A DNA stretch of 64,000 nucleotides from Persephonella sp. KM09-Lau-8 (GTDB taxonomy: Bacteria; Aquificota; Aquificia; Aquificales; Hydrogenothermaceae), in the NCBI RefSeq assembly GCF_000703085.1, contig NZ_JNLL01000001.1, positions 992,001 to 1,056,000 on the forward strand. Direction: 5' to 3'. Of the stretch, positions 43,031 to 51,424 are shown piece after piece. The notes under the pieces are model-generated. The model saw only the letters and a program-made list of their open reading frames with translations, ran no database searches and was not told where the DNA came from. Every line of letters begins with the position of its first letter. Position 1 is the first letter of the stretch. The position numbers and the translations under genes were made by a program.

Positions 43031-44267
43031 GATTCTGGTTCATATATGCTGTGGGGTAGATGCAATTTATGCACTACAAAAAATAAAAGAGGAGTTCCCA
43101 AATTCTTACATAGAAGGATATTTTTATGACCCTAATATACACCCCGAGGAAGAATATGAACTAAGATGGATAGAAACTCTTAGGGTATGCAATCAGCTTG
43201 GGATAAACTGTGAAAAGGCTGAATATGACGTCCAGAACTGGCTAACAGCAGTCGAAGGACTGGAAAATGAGCCTGAAAGAGGAGCAAGATGCACTGTCTG
43301 CCATGATGTCAGACTGGAAAAAACAGCACAGAAGGCAAGAGAAAAAGGATTTAATAAAATTACAACTGTTCTTATGATGAGCCCTAAAAAAGATTTTCAG
43401 GTTTTGAAATCTGTAGGGGAGAAAGTAGCCTCCGAATACGGTCTTGAGTTTGTAGCTATAGACTTCCGTAAAGGTGGCGGCGTTGAAAAGATGAACAAGC
43501 TATCCAAAGAAAGCCAGCTATACCACCAGAATTACTGTGGGTGTATGTTTGCCCTATTCCAGCAAAGAAATAGTGAGTTCGTGGAAGAACTGGTTAGTTT
43601 CGGTAAAGGGAGACTTCCTGGAAGTAGAGAAGAACTTCTTTTTGTAAAACAAATCAGGACATTTGCAGAAGAGCTGGGACTACCTTGCACTGAAAAAGAT
43701 TTTGATTTTATAAACTGGCGTTTAATATCCTCTGTAATGAAAGTAAATAAACAGCCTGTCTTCCACACGGTTTTATGGGGTTCCCGTTCAATAAAAGGAA
43801 TACTTAGAGCAAAAATCAGTGAGATATTAGAACTGGAAGATAAAAAGGTATGCTTATTAAACAAATCAAATACTCAAATATGGATTTTGGACACTTCTCT
43901 AAAGGAAATTCCCCTTGAAAAACCAAGAAATTTTACACATCCAGTTTTTATTGTTGGAAATGAAACACAACTAAGCATAGGAGATAAAGTTGAATTACAA
44001 CTGAAAACCAAATTTGATGAGAATGGAAAATCCCAAAATCTGTATATAGGGAAAGATACAGCAACAGAATTTATAGATTTCTGGAGTGATACCCTTTCAG
44101 ATGGTTCTTATGGCTGTGAGATAGAAAAAATTAAAAATGCGTTAATAGAACATAAAAAAGATATAAAAGATGGAAAACTCCAGATAAGGATTTTCGGAGC
44201 ACATACAATTGGACAGTTAGGGAAACTCTCTTCACAGGAAAAAAGTTTGAATTTAAATTATTATTAA
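43023..44267 (+). CDS. queH: Epoxyqueuosine reductase QueH with long C-terminal extension
   Basis: 414 residues. The first about 200 match QueH (former DUF208): HICCGVDAIYAL (C9, C10), YFYDPNIHPEEEY, ERGARCTVCHDVRLEKTA and NYCGC supply the cysteines for its Fe-S/metal site. QueH reduces epoxyqueuosine to queuosine in tRNA wobble position 34, an alternative to QueG. Typical QueH proteins end near residue 200. Here about 210 further residues continue, with no family I recognise. GGAG precedes the ATG. Its partner upstream is the HNH-like gene, with an eight-base overlap. Confidence 0.85.
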   Translation: MDKILVHICCGVDAIYALQKIKEEFPNSYIEGYFYDPNIHPEEEYELRWIETLRVCNQLGINCEKAEYDVQNWLTAVEGLENEPERGARCTVCHDVRLEKTAQKAREKGFNKITTVLMMSPKKDFQVLKSVGEKVASEYGLEFVAIDFRKGGGVEKMNKLSKESQLYHQNYCGCMFALFQQRNSEFVEELVSFGKGRLPGSREELLFVKQIRTFAEELGLPCTEKDFDFINWRLISSVMKVNKQPVFHTVLWGSRSIKGILRAKISEILELEDKKVCLLNKSNTQIWILDTSLKEIPLEKPRNFTHPVFIVGNETQLSIGDKVELQLKTKFDENGKSQNLYIGKDTATEFIDFWSDTLSDGSYGCEIEKIKNALIEHKKDIKDGKLQIRIFGAHTIGQLGKLSSQEKSLNLNYY

Positions 44268-44307
44268 TGTTATACTTTACCATATCACTAACTTAGGGTT
44301 TTAAATA

Positions 44308-45036
44308 TTGATTGACCTCATTCAAGCATCTAAGATTTGCAAAGATGAGAGGGAAAAGAGGGGTCTATCCAGAGAAGACCTTCACAAAATCACAAAACTG
44401 CCTGTTGATATAATCAGAAGATTAGAGGAAGATGAAAATTATCTCAAAAAAGAACCCTATGCCTATTTTCAGATGAAGGTTCTTTTAAACCATTTTGGTA
44501 TCAATGAGGAGCTTTCAAGGGAAACCTTGCCAGAAGAACCCAAAAAAGAAAAAGAAGAAAAAATCGAGTATCAGCCCAAAAGCTCATTCTTTAAATTTTT
44601 TAAAGGAGTTTTTGGAGCATTAATAATTGTTTTATTTACAGCTCTATCATTTTCATTTAAGGAAAAAGAAGAAGATGATTTTGCATCATTTTTATCCCTT
44701 TTAAACTCAACCCCTGAAGAAAAAAAACAAATCCCCCAAAAGATAGAAAAAAACACAAAAGTTATAAAAAATATTCATCTAAAAGCAAAAAATTATGTAT
44801 GGATAACAGCTTATATAGATGGGAAAGAAAAAGTTATAAAACTTACAAAAGGCCAGTCTATAAAACTAAAATTTAACAAAAAGATTAAATTTGAAACAAT
44901 AGGAAATGCCAATAATCTCATTATTATCTTTGATGACAAAAAGGTTGCCCTCAACCAGAAAATAATTCATAATCTTTTTGTTGATAACGAAGGAGTTTTC
45001 TACAACGGATACAATCTGGCACAGGAAGAAAGTTGA
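44308..45036 (+). CDS. rodZ: RodZ-like cytoskeletal membrane protein
   Basis: 242 residues with an N-terminal Xre-type helix-turn-helix (about 8-60, REKRGLSREDLHKITKLPVDIIRRLE), a charged linker, one transmembrane helix (about 93-113) and a periplasmic DUF4115-like beta domain (about 150-235). RodZ couples MreB to the cell-wall elongation machinery. The start is TTG at 44308 with a weak AGGGT upstream. It overlaps the ogg2 start (TTGA), giving the order rodZ-ogg2-rsmG. Confidence 0.82.
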   Translation: MIDLIQASKICKDEREKRGLSREDLHKITKLPVDIIRRLEEDENYLKKEPYAYFQMKVLLNHFGINEELSRETLPEEPKKEKEEKIEYQPKSSFFKFFKGVFGALIIVLFTALSFSFKEKEEDDFASFLSLLNSTPEEKKQIPQKIEKNTKVIKNIHLKAKNYVWITAYIDGKEKVIKLTKGQSIKLKFNKKIKFETIGNANNLIIIFDDKKVALNQKIIHNLFVDNEGVFYNGYNLAQEES

Positions 45037-45701
45037 TACCTGCCAAAGAAGAAATAGAAAAGGCAAAACAGGAAGTAGAAAAATACGTTAATCAAAGAAT
45101 ATCAGAATTTAAAAACCTGAAAGAGAAAAATCTAACTACATTTGATTTTAGACCATTTGTCAATATTGAACCTTATCAGGCTGATATATTCTCGGAGGCA
45201 TGTTTCTGTATTCTAACTGCTAATTCTTCTGCAGTAATGGGAATAAAAATCCAGAAAGAAGTAGGCATAAAAGGATTTAAAGAATACCCTTTTGAAAAAC
45301 TATTTGAGATTATCAGAAAAAAAGGGCATAGATTTGCTGCCCAGAGGGCAGAAAGGATTATAAGATTAAGGGAACAGGAAGATTTTCTACTGAGCATTGC
45401 CAAGGAACAAAATGGTAAAGAAGCAAGGGAAAAACTGGTTAAAGCTATATATGGATATGGATATAAAGAAGCCAGTCATTTTTTAAGAAATATAGGTTTT
45501 GATGATGTTGCTATTATTGACAGGCATATATCCAGATTTTTATTTGAAAAAGGCCTTGTAAAACCAAGAAAAACCATAACCAAAAAAGTTTATCTTGAAT
45601 GTGAAGAAGCCCTTGAAAAAATTGCCGCAGATATGGGTCTAACTCAGGCAGAACTTGACCTATATATCTTCTACATCAAAACAGGTAAAGTTTTGAAATG
45701 A
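45033..45701 (+). CDS. ogg: 8-oxoguanine DNA glycosylase/lyase, Ogg2 type
   Basis: A 222-residue helix-hairpin-helix DNA glycosylase of the archaeal-type OGG2 family. The catalytic lysine is K145 in GYGYKEASHFL, and the conserved aspartate is D163 in AIIDRHISRFL. It removes 8-oxoguanine opposite C and cleaves the backbone. TTG start at 45033, with AGGAAG upstream, overlapping the rodZ stop. The ogg stop in turn overlaps the rsmG ATG (ATGA). Confidence 0.9.
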   Translation: MIPAKEEIEKAKQEVEKYVNQRISEFKNLKEKNLTTFDFRPFVNIEPYQADIFSEACFCILTANSSAVMGIKIQKEVGIKGFKEYPFEKLFEIIRKKGHRFAAQRAERIIRLREQEDFLLSIAKEQNGKEAREKLVKAIYGYGYKEASHFLRNIGFDDVAIIDRHISRFLFEKGLVKPRKTITKKVYLECEEALEKIAADMGLTQAELDLYIFYIKTGKVLK

Positions 45702-46303
45702 TACAAAAATTAAAAGAGTTAGCAGAAAAAAACGGGATATATCTTAATGAAGAGCAGCTAAAAAAGTTTGAGAAATATCTGGAGCTATTATCAAAATGGA
45801 ACAGGGTTTATAATCTCACATCAATAAGAAAAAAAGAGGAAATAATCACAAAGCACTTTTTAGATAGTCTCACCCTTGTTAAAGTTTTTGAAAGGACAGG
45901 TATATCGATAGAAGGCAAAAAAATAGCTGACCTTGGTTCAGGTGGAGGGTTTCCCGGAGTTCCAATAAAGATATACTACGGAAACAAAATTGATATGTAT
46001 CTGATTGAAGCTGTTCAGAAAAAATGCATCTTTCTGGAAATGCTTAGAAGGGAGCTTGAGCTGGATTATAAGGTGCTGTGCAACAGGGCAGAGAATATAA
46101 ACCAAAAATTTGATATTATTCTGAGCCGTGCAACAGGAGATACTTTTGATGTTCTAAAATGGGGAAAAGACCTATTAAAAGAAGGTGGCTATCTAATTAT
46201 CATGAAAGGAAAAAAAGTTGAAGAAGAGTTAAAACCATATACCTTATCCATAAAATTTGCAGGACTCCCTGAAAGAAAGTTTGTAATAATCCAGAAATCC
46301 TAA
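45698..46303 (+). CDS. rsmG: 16S rRNA m7G527 methyltransferase RsmG
   Basis: 201 residues. Class I methyltransferase with motif I ADLGSGGGFPGVPI (77-90) and the RsmG-specific NLTSIRKKEEIITKHFLDSL segment (39-58). It modifies G527 of 16S rRNA. It overlaps ogg by four bases. No terminator follows; the 119-bp gap to moaA contains the moaA promoter and a dyad. Confidence 0.94.
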   Translation: MIQKLKELAEKNGIYLNEEQLKKFEKYLELLSKWNRVYNLTSIRKKEEIITKHFLDSLTLVKVFERTGISIEGKKIADLGSGGGFPGVPIKIYYGNKIDMYLIEAVQKKCIFLEMLRRELELDYKVLCNRAENINQKFDIILSRATGDTFDVLKWGKDLLKEGGYLIIMKGKKVEEELKPYTLSIKFAGLPERKFVIIQKS

Positions 46304-46348
46304 TTGAGCTACATCAATGCTTTTCCCCTGAAATAACTCCATATTAAA

Positions 46349-46409
46349 AACCGTTATTTCTTTCTTGTAATAATGAAATTTTTGTTATATCTTAAAAGTA
46401 ATAACGGTT
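46349..46409 (+). promoter_or_regulatory. Promoter of moaA enclosed by a 10-bp inverted repeat
   Basis: AACCGTTATT (46349-46358) and AATAACGGTT (46400-46409) are exact complements 41 bp apart. Between them lie TTGTAA (46365-46370) and TATATC (46386-46391), a possible -35/-10 pair. The right arm ends against the moaA ribosome site AAGGAG. Confidence 0.5.
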
Positions 46410-46422
46410 AAGGAGATTAAAG

Positions 46423-47394
46423 ATGCTGCAGGAAATAACATATTTGAGAGTTTCCGTCACAGATAAATGCAATCTCAAATGTTTCTACTGCCGTCCTGAT
46501 AATTCAGAGTTTGTTCCCCACGAGGAAATCCTGAGATACGAGGAAATAGCAAGACTTGTAAAGGCAATGACAAAATACGGATTGAAGAAAGTTCGTATAA
46601 CAGGAGGAGAGCCTCTTGTAAGACCTCAATTAGAAGAACTGGTCAGAATGTTGAGAGAAATTCCGGAAATAAAAGATATATCTCTTACCACAAATGGAAT
46701 AACACTGGCAAAACATGCAGAAGAACTGAGAAAAGCAGGGTTAGATAGATTAAACATATCCATAGATAGCCTGAAACCAGACCTATTTTATCAGATTACA
46801 AAAGGCAGACTTGAGGATGTTCTTGAAGGCATTAGAGTCTCAAAAAAACTGGGATACGACCCAATCAAAGTAAATGCAGTTATTGTAAAAGGTCTAAACG
46901 AGGATGAGGCTCTGGATTTCGTTGAGTTCGGAGCAGAATACGGGGTAGAAGTCAGATTTATTGAGATGATGCCAATAGGTGGAGAGCTTATAAACTGGTC
47001 AGAAGAAAAAGTCAAACCCCTTGATGAGATAAAACAAAAAATAGAAGAAAAATACGGAAAGTTAATTCCTGCCATATCCATAGGAAGTGGTGCAGCAAGA
47101 GTTTACAAAGTGCCTAAGCTCAACACAAAAGTAGGATTTATTACTCCTATATCAGATCCATTCTGTGATGGCTGTTCTAAACTCAGACTAACAGCAGAAG
47201 GACATATAAAGCTATGCCTCAGGACAGATGAGGAGATAGATGCAAAACCTGTGATTAGAAATGGAACAGATGAAGAATTAGATAGATTTATAAAAAAAGT
47301 TATAGTAGAAAAAGAACTTTCAAACCAGAAAATCCTAAAATCAGGCTACGCATTCTCAGATTGCAGAAGAATAATGACAAGCATAGGAGGATAG
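46423..47394 (+). CDS. moaA: GTP 3',8-cyclase MoaA
   Basis: 323 residues. A radical-SAM enzyme for the first step of molybdenum cofactor synthesis. The N-terminal cluster motif is C16-x3-C20-x2-C23 (DKCNLKCFYC). The C-terminal cluster is in DPFCDGCSKLRLTAEGHIKLCL, and the conserved GG ends the protein (SIGG). The ITGGEPL segment follows the radical-SAM fold. AAGGAG sits eight bases before the ATG. Mo/W enzymes such as nitrate reductase or polysulfide reductase are the presumed users. Confidence 0.97.
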   Translation: MLQEITYLRVSVTDKCNLKCFYCRPDNSEFVPHEEILRYEEIARLVKAMTKYGLKKVRITGGEPLVRPQLEELVRMLREIPEIKDISLTTNGITLAKHAEELRKAGLDRLNISIDSLKPDLFYQITKGRLEDVLEGIRVSKKLGYDPIKVNAVIVKGLNEDEALDFVEFGAEYGVEVRFIEMMPIGGELINWSEEKVKPLDEIKQKIEEKYGKLIPAISIGSGAARVYKVPKLNTKVGFITPISDPFCDGCSKLRLTAEGHIKLCLRTDEEIDAKPVIRNGTDEELDRFIKKVIVEKELSNQKILKSGYAFSDCRRIMTSIGG

Positions 47395-47436
47395 GATATA
47401 CTGGATAATATACTAATAAACTAAGAGGTTCTAAAA

Positions 47437-48531
47437 CTGAAAATTATCTTGTATACTCCTTCTCTAAAAGGTGGGGGTGTTTTAGAATCAAATAGATTAT
47501 TAGCGGAAGGATTTAGAAAAAAGGGATATGATGTTCTTATTATATCCAATAGAAAGACAGATATAGAAATAGATGGGTTTACACATATATATCTTAATGC
47601 AGGGGATTTAACAAGACCATTTAAACTAAAAAGTATAATTGAAAGAGAAAAACCTATTGCTGTTTTCGGCAATATGCTTCCTCAAAATATATCTTTATCT
47701 TTAGCAAAAATACTTATAAGGGAATCCCCCAAAACTAAATACTTTGGCTTTGTTAGAACATCAAGCTCTTTTATCGAATATAAAGCATTCTACAAAACAC
47801 CTTATAAAACCTTTGTTAGAAAAATTTACGAAAATTTAGACAAGATCATTGCTATATCAAGTATTGTCAAAAAAGATTTACAAAATGCATTCAAAGTTGA
47901 TGAAAACAAAATAGAGGTAATCCATAACCCTATAGATTTAGAATATATAAAAATAATATCCCAAGAAGCTTTAAACGAGTTTGAGAGAAATATTTTTAGT
48001 AAAAAGACAATACTTTATGTAGGTAGATTTTCTCCTGAAAAAAGATTAGATTTGCTTATCAAGATATTCTCATTAATTAATGCAAAATTAAAAAATATAA
48101 ATCTTGTATTGGTAGGCACTGGAGAAGAAGAAAAAAATTTAAAAGAATTAGTAAAAATATACAATATAGAAAAAAATGTTTTCTTTTTACCATATACAGC
48201 CAACCCATTTAAATATATGAAAAACGCCACTATTTTTGCTCTCACTTCTGAACAAGAAGGATTTGGTAGAGTGGTTGCAGAATCTATGGCCTGTGAAACA
48301 CCTGTAATTGCTTTTGAAAATGAATTTTCAGGACATAAAGATATAGTAATTAATGACTATAACGGTATACTTATACCATTTGGAGATATAAATTCTTTTG
48401 TCGAAAAAGCGTATAAGATTCTTGAAGATACTGATTTTTACAAAAAGTTAAAGAATAATGCTCTTAAATCATCATACTCATTTTCTTCAGAACAAGTAAT
48501 AGATAAATTAGAAAATCTATTCAAGGGATAA
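47437..48531 (+). CDS. GT4 glycosyltransferase with likely CTG start
   Basis: About 364 residues, a GT-B fold family 4 enzyme. The first strand and glycine loop are KIILYTPSLKGGGVLES, the C-terminal nucleotide-sugar domain begins ILYVGRFSPEKRLDLLI, and EQEGFGRVVAESMACETPVIA is the catalytic E-x7-E motif. A start at TTG 47449 would cut off beta-strand 1. CTG at 47437 restores the family N-terminus and has AAGAGGT seven bases upstream. It leads a three-gene glycosyltransferase run, each gene overlapping or nearly touching the next. Confidence 0.85.
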   Translation: MKIILYTPSLKGGGVLESNRLLAEGFRKKGYDVLIISNRKTDIEIDGFTHIYLNAGDLTRPFKLKSIIEREKPIAVFGNMLPQNISLSLAKILIRESPKTKYFGFVRTSSSFIEYKAFYKTPYKTFVRKIYENLDKIIAISSIVKKDLQNAFKVDENKIEVIHNPIDLEYIKIISQEALNEFERNIFSKKTILYVGRFSPEKRLDLLIKIFSLINAKLKNINLVLVGTGEEEKNLKELVKIYNIEKNVFFLPYTANPFKYMKNATIFALTSEQEGFGRVVAESMACETPVIAFENEFSGHKDIVINDYNGILIPFGDINSFVEKAYKILEDTDFYKKLKNNALKSSYSFSSEQVIDKLENLFKG

Positions 48532-48533
48532 TT

Positions 48534-49298
48534 ATGAATAAGCTCCCTCTTTCTGTTGCTTTAATATCTTATAATGAGGAGGAAAATATAAGTAGAACTC
48601 TCAAAGCCATTCAAGATATAGCTTCTGAAATTATTCTGGTAGATTCAGGTTCAACTGATAAAACCATTGAAATTGCTAAAAGTTTTGGTGCAAAAGTCTT
48701 TATTGAGGAATGGAAAGGGTTCAGGGAACAAAAAAACTCAGCACTGGAAAAATGCTCTCAGGAATGGATTTTATTTTTAGATTGTGATGAAGTAGTATCA
48801 AAAGAGCTTAAAAAATCCGTAATAGATGCTATAAAAAATCCTTTTGCAGATGGATACCTTATAAACAGAAGGACAGTTTATTTAGGAAAACCTTTGAAAT
48901 ACGCCTGGCAACCTGATTTAAAATTAAGACTTGTTAATAAAAACTCCAATCCCCGATGGGAAGGAGGAGAAATCCATGAATTTTTAGTAATCGATGGAAA
49001 AGTAAAGAAAATTAAAGGGGATTTGTTTCATTACTCCTATAAAGATATAAAAGAACACTTCACTAAAGTTATTAATTATTCATATATAGCTGCTTCTGAA
49101 TTGCACGAAAAAGGGAAAAAGTTTAAACTCCACAAAATAATTTTAAATCCTATGGCATCTTTTATAAGAGAATATTTCTTAAAAAGAGGCTTCCTTGATG
49201 GAATAAGAGGCTTTATTGTTGCTATCAGTGCTACAGTTTATAGCTTTTTAAAGTACATATACCTTTGGGAGATGCAGAAAAAAGATGGAGAAGGTTAG
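48534..49298 (+). CDS. WaaE-like GT2 glycosyltransferase
   Basis: 254 residues resembling the WaaE/KdtX family of lipopolysaccharide-core glycosyltransferases: SVALISYNEEENI, LVDSGSTDKTIEIA, the FLDCDEVV donor site and the WEGGEIHEFL motif, with a C-terminal amphipathic helix. It probably adds a sugar to lipid A-core at the inner face of the membrane. AAGGGATA precedes the ATG, two bases after the previous stop. It overlaps the next gene by 14 bp. Confidence 0.85.
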   Translation: MNKLPLSVALISYNEEENISRTLKAIQDIASEIILVDSGSTDKTIEIAKSFGAKVFIEEWKGFREQKNSALEKCSQEWILFLDCDEVVSKELKKSVIDAIKNPFADGYLINRRTVYLGKPLKYAWQPDLKLRLVNKNSNPRWEGGEIHEFLVIDGKVKKIKGDLFHYSYKDIKEHFTKVINYSYIAASELHEKGKKFKLHKIILNPMASFIREYFLKRGFLDGIRGFIVAISATVYSFLKYIYLWEMQKKDGEG

Positions 49299-50166
49299 CG
49301 TAGTTATACCTGTTTATAACGGTGAGAAATTTATAAAGCAAGCCGTTGATTGTGTATTAAATCAGAAGTACACGAATATTCAAATTGTTATCATTGACGA
49401 TTGTTCTACAGATAAAACACAAGACGTAATTTTTAAAAATTTCAGGGAACTAATAGGAAATAAAATTATTTATCACCAAAATGAAAAAAATATGGAGCGG
49501 GTTTATAGCAGAAATAAAGGTATTGAATTATCAGATGGAGAATACATCTTTTTCCTTGATTATGATGACTTATGGACAGAGAATTACATAGAGACTGTTA
49601 TACCTTATTTCAAAGAATTTGACATTGTTTATTCTTTTCCACGAACATTTATAAATGAAAAAGGAGAGACAATAAGAAAATCAAAAAAAAGTATACAGTC
49701 TATAGAAAAAATTATATTTTCAGGTCTTATCGGATATCCTTCTGCTTCTGCTTTTAAAAAAAGCAAATTTCCTTTTTATAAACAAGAATATTTGATGAGG
49801 GAAGACTGGGAAATATTTGTAAGAAGTTTTATAAAAGGTCTAAAAATAAAATTATTAGATAAAAATACTGTTTTTATTAGAGAACATCAGAACAGAACCA
49901 GCAAAAACAATATAAGTTTTTACAAGGCCACCCTTAAAGTTTACTCAGATTATAAAAATTTGGTTCCTGATAGCTATAAAGCAGATTTTTTATTTCATGT
50001 TGGGGAAGTTTGCCTTAGATATGGAGATATTCCCAAAGGATGGAATTTAATCCTAAAATCTATACTATTAAAACCCAAAATCATACAGGACAAAAGAAAA
50101 ATTATTTCTCTTTTAAAAAGAGGTTTTAGAGTAGATAGAGCATTAAGATTTCTTAACAGCAACTAA
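49285..50166 (+). CDS. GT2 glycosyltransferase
   Basis: 293 residues. GT-A family 2 with VSVVIPVYNGEKFI, IIDDCSTDKT and the FFLDYDDLW donor/metal motif, then the MREDWEIFVR catalytic-base region. The C-terminal 70 residues are helical. It continues the run of envelope glycosyltransferases. It overlaps the convergent O-methyltransferase gene by 24 bp. Donor and acceptor are unknown. Confidence 0.85.
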   Translation: MEKVSVVIPVYNGEKFIKQAVDCVLNQKYTNIQIVIIDDCSTDKTQDVIFKNFRELIGNKIIYHQNEKNMERVYSRNKGIELSDGEYIFFLDYDDLWTENYIETVIPYFKEFDIVYSFPRTFINEKGETIRKSKKSIQSIEKIIFSGLIGYPSASAFKKSKFPFYKQEYLMREDWEIFVRSFIKGLKIKLLDKNTVFIREHQNRTSKNNISFYKATLKVYSDYKNLVPDSYKADFLFHVGEVCLRYGDIPKGWNLILKSILLKPKIIQDKRKIISLLKRGFRVDRALRFLNSN

Positions 50167-50763
50167 TATCCCATCTCTTATTGGAAGGATAACCGAAAAA
50201 TAATTCTCAAACATATATTTATTAAACTGGTTTAATATTTTAGCCTTTTTGTTTTCAGGTTCAAATAAGACTTTCCCCTGAAACAAAACATTATCAGCTA
50301 TTACTATCCCATCTGGAGAAAGATTTTTTTCCAGAGTTTTTATTGCTTTCATATATTTTGCCTTTTCCAAATCCAGAAAAAGTATATCAATATTTTTATA
50401 TTCCTGTCCTATTTCAATAGCATCTCCAACTCTAAATTCAACTTTGTCTAATAATTTAGCTTTAGTGAAAAATTCCTTGGCAAGATTTATATTCTTTTCC
50501 TGATAATCTATTAAGACAACTTTTCCTTTTTTTAATCCTTTTGCAAACCAGTAAGCAGAATAACCAAAACCTGAGCCTATTTCTACAACAAGACGGGGAT
50601 TTTTGAGTCTTGTTAGCAAATATAAAAGCCGTCCACCTTCCCTACCAATAATAGGAAAATCTTTTTCTTTAGCATATTTCTCCATTTCTAAAACTATTGG
50701 GTCTTCTTCTACAGAAAGATTTTCCAGATATTCCTCAAGCTTCGAATTTACCAAAAACTCCAT
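50143..50763 (-). CDS. O-methyltransferase family 3, TrmR-like
   Basis: 206 residues. A SAM-dependent methyltransferase of the caffeoyl-CoA/YrrM group: VVEIGSGFGYSAYWFA (motif I), ILFLDLEKAKYMKAI and IADNVLFQGKV are typical. Bacterial members include TrmR, which methylates 5-hydroxyuridine in tRNA, but small catechol-type substrates are equally possible. GGGAG-type ribosome site precedes the ATG. It is convergent with the glycosyltransferase run and divergent from the toxin-antitoxin genes. Confidence 0.8.
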   Translation of the reverse strand: MEFLVNSKLEEYLENLSVEEDPIVLEMEKYAKEKDFPIIGREGGRLLYLLTRLKNPRLVVEIGSGFGYSAYWFAKGLKKGKVVLIDYQEKNINLAKEFFTKAKLLDKVEFRVGDAIEIGQEYKNIDILFLDLEKAKYMKAIKTLEKNLSPDGIVIADNVLFQGKVLFEPENKKAKILNQFNKYMFENYFSVILPIRDGILVAVKKS

Positions 50764-50843
50764 TTATCTCCCTCTGAAAGTTTTAAGACTAATATCTTAT
50801 GAACTTTTTTCTGAGGTTGCAAAGTTATAAAATTAGTATTAAA

Positions 50844-50865
50844 TTTGTGTATAAAAATACACAAA
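50844..50865 (+). promoter_or_regulatory. Operator of the toxin-antitoxin pair
   Basis: TTTGTGTAT-AAAA-ATACACAAA is a perfect 9-bp inverted repeat ending at the antitoxin ribosome site AAAGGAGG. RHH antitoxins autoregulate at such dyads. Confidence 0.6.
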
Positions 50866-50879
50866 AGGAGGAAAACCCA

Positions 50880-51110
50880 ATGCCTGCAGTAAGAATGAAT
50901 ATATCTCTTGACAAAGAAATAGCTGATGAGCTCGAAAGCATAGCTAAAGAGCTTGGAGAGAAAAAAAGCCATATTATAAGAGATGCCCTTATGTATTATT
51001 TTGACTACTTGGATGTGAAAATTGCTGAAGAAAGACTTAAAAGAGTAGAAAGGGGAGAAGAAGAACTTATACCTTTTGAAGAAGTAAAGAGAAGGCTCGG
51101 ATTGGAGTAA
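50880..51110 (+). CDS. Ribbon-helix-helix antitoxin
   Basis: 76 residues. The N-terminal RHH fold (VRMNISLDKEIADELESIAKELGEKKSHIIRDAL) is followed by an acidic C-terminal tail (about 50-76) of the kind that wraps a RelE/ParE toxin. AAGGAGG lies eight bases before the ATG at 50880. Longer readings from 50799 run through the operator. The toxin gene follows by three bases. Confidence 0.88.
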   Translation: MPAVRMNISLDKEIADELESIAKELGEKKSHIIRDALMYYFDYLDVKIAEERLKRVERGEEELIPFEEVKRRLGLE

Positions 51111-51113
51111 TAT

Positions 51114-51374
51114 ATGTATGAAATCAAATTTACTAAAACCGCATTGAAAGAATTAAACAGTCTAAATAAGCCCATTCAAGAGCTTATTATAAAAAAATTA
51201 GAAATTCTCTCTCAAAACCCTAATCTGCTTAAAAACAACATAAAAGTTTTAAAAGGAAAATGCAAAGGCTTAAAAAGACTAAGAGTGGGCAAGTATAGAG
51301 TAATTTTTGACCAGAAAGATGATGAACTTATAATTCTCATAATCAGGGTTGCTTCAAGAGGAGAAATTTATTGA
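51114..51374 (+). CDS. RelE/ParE-superfamily toxin
   Basis: 86 residues with the RelE fold: YEIKFTKTALKELNSL, then KVLKGKCKGLKRLRVGKYRVIFDQ, ending in a hydrophobic strand and the basic RVASRGEIY tail. The central basic residues match ribosome-dependent mRNA endonucleases of the RelE branch better than gyrase-targeting ParE. GGAG six bases before the ATG. Forms a type II module with the preceding gene. Confidence 0.87.
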   Translation: MYEIKFTKTALKELNSLNKPIQELIIKKLEILSQNPNLLKNNIKVLKGKCKGLKRLRVGKYRVIFDQKDDELIILIIRVASRGEIY

Positions 51375-51424
51375 TTTTTCACATTTTTATAATATCTTTT
51401 TCTTAAAAAATCCGAGAGAGGAAG

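Noticed and set aside
46304-46422. Moco riboswitch upstream of moaA
   Set aside because: The region is only 119 bp, AT-rich, and shows one long-distance repeat but not the helices of the known Moco RNA.
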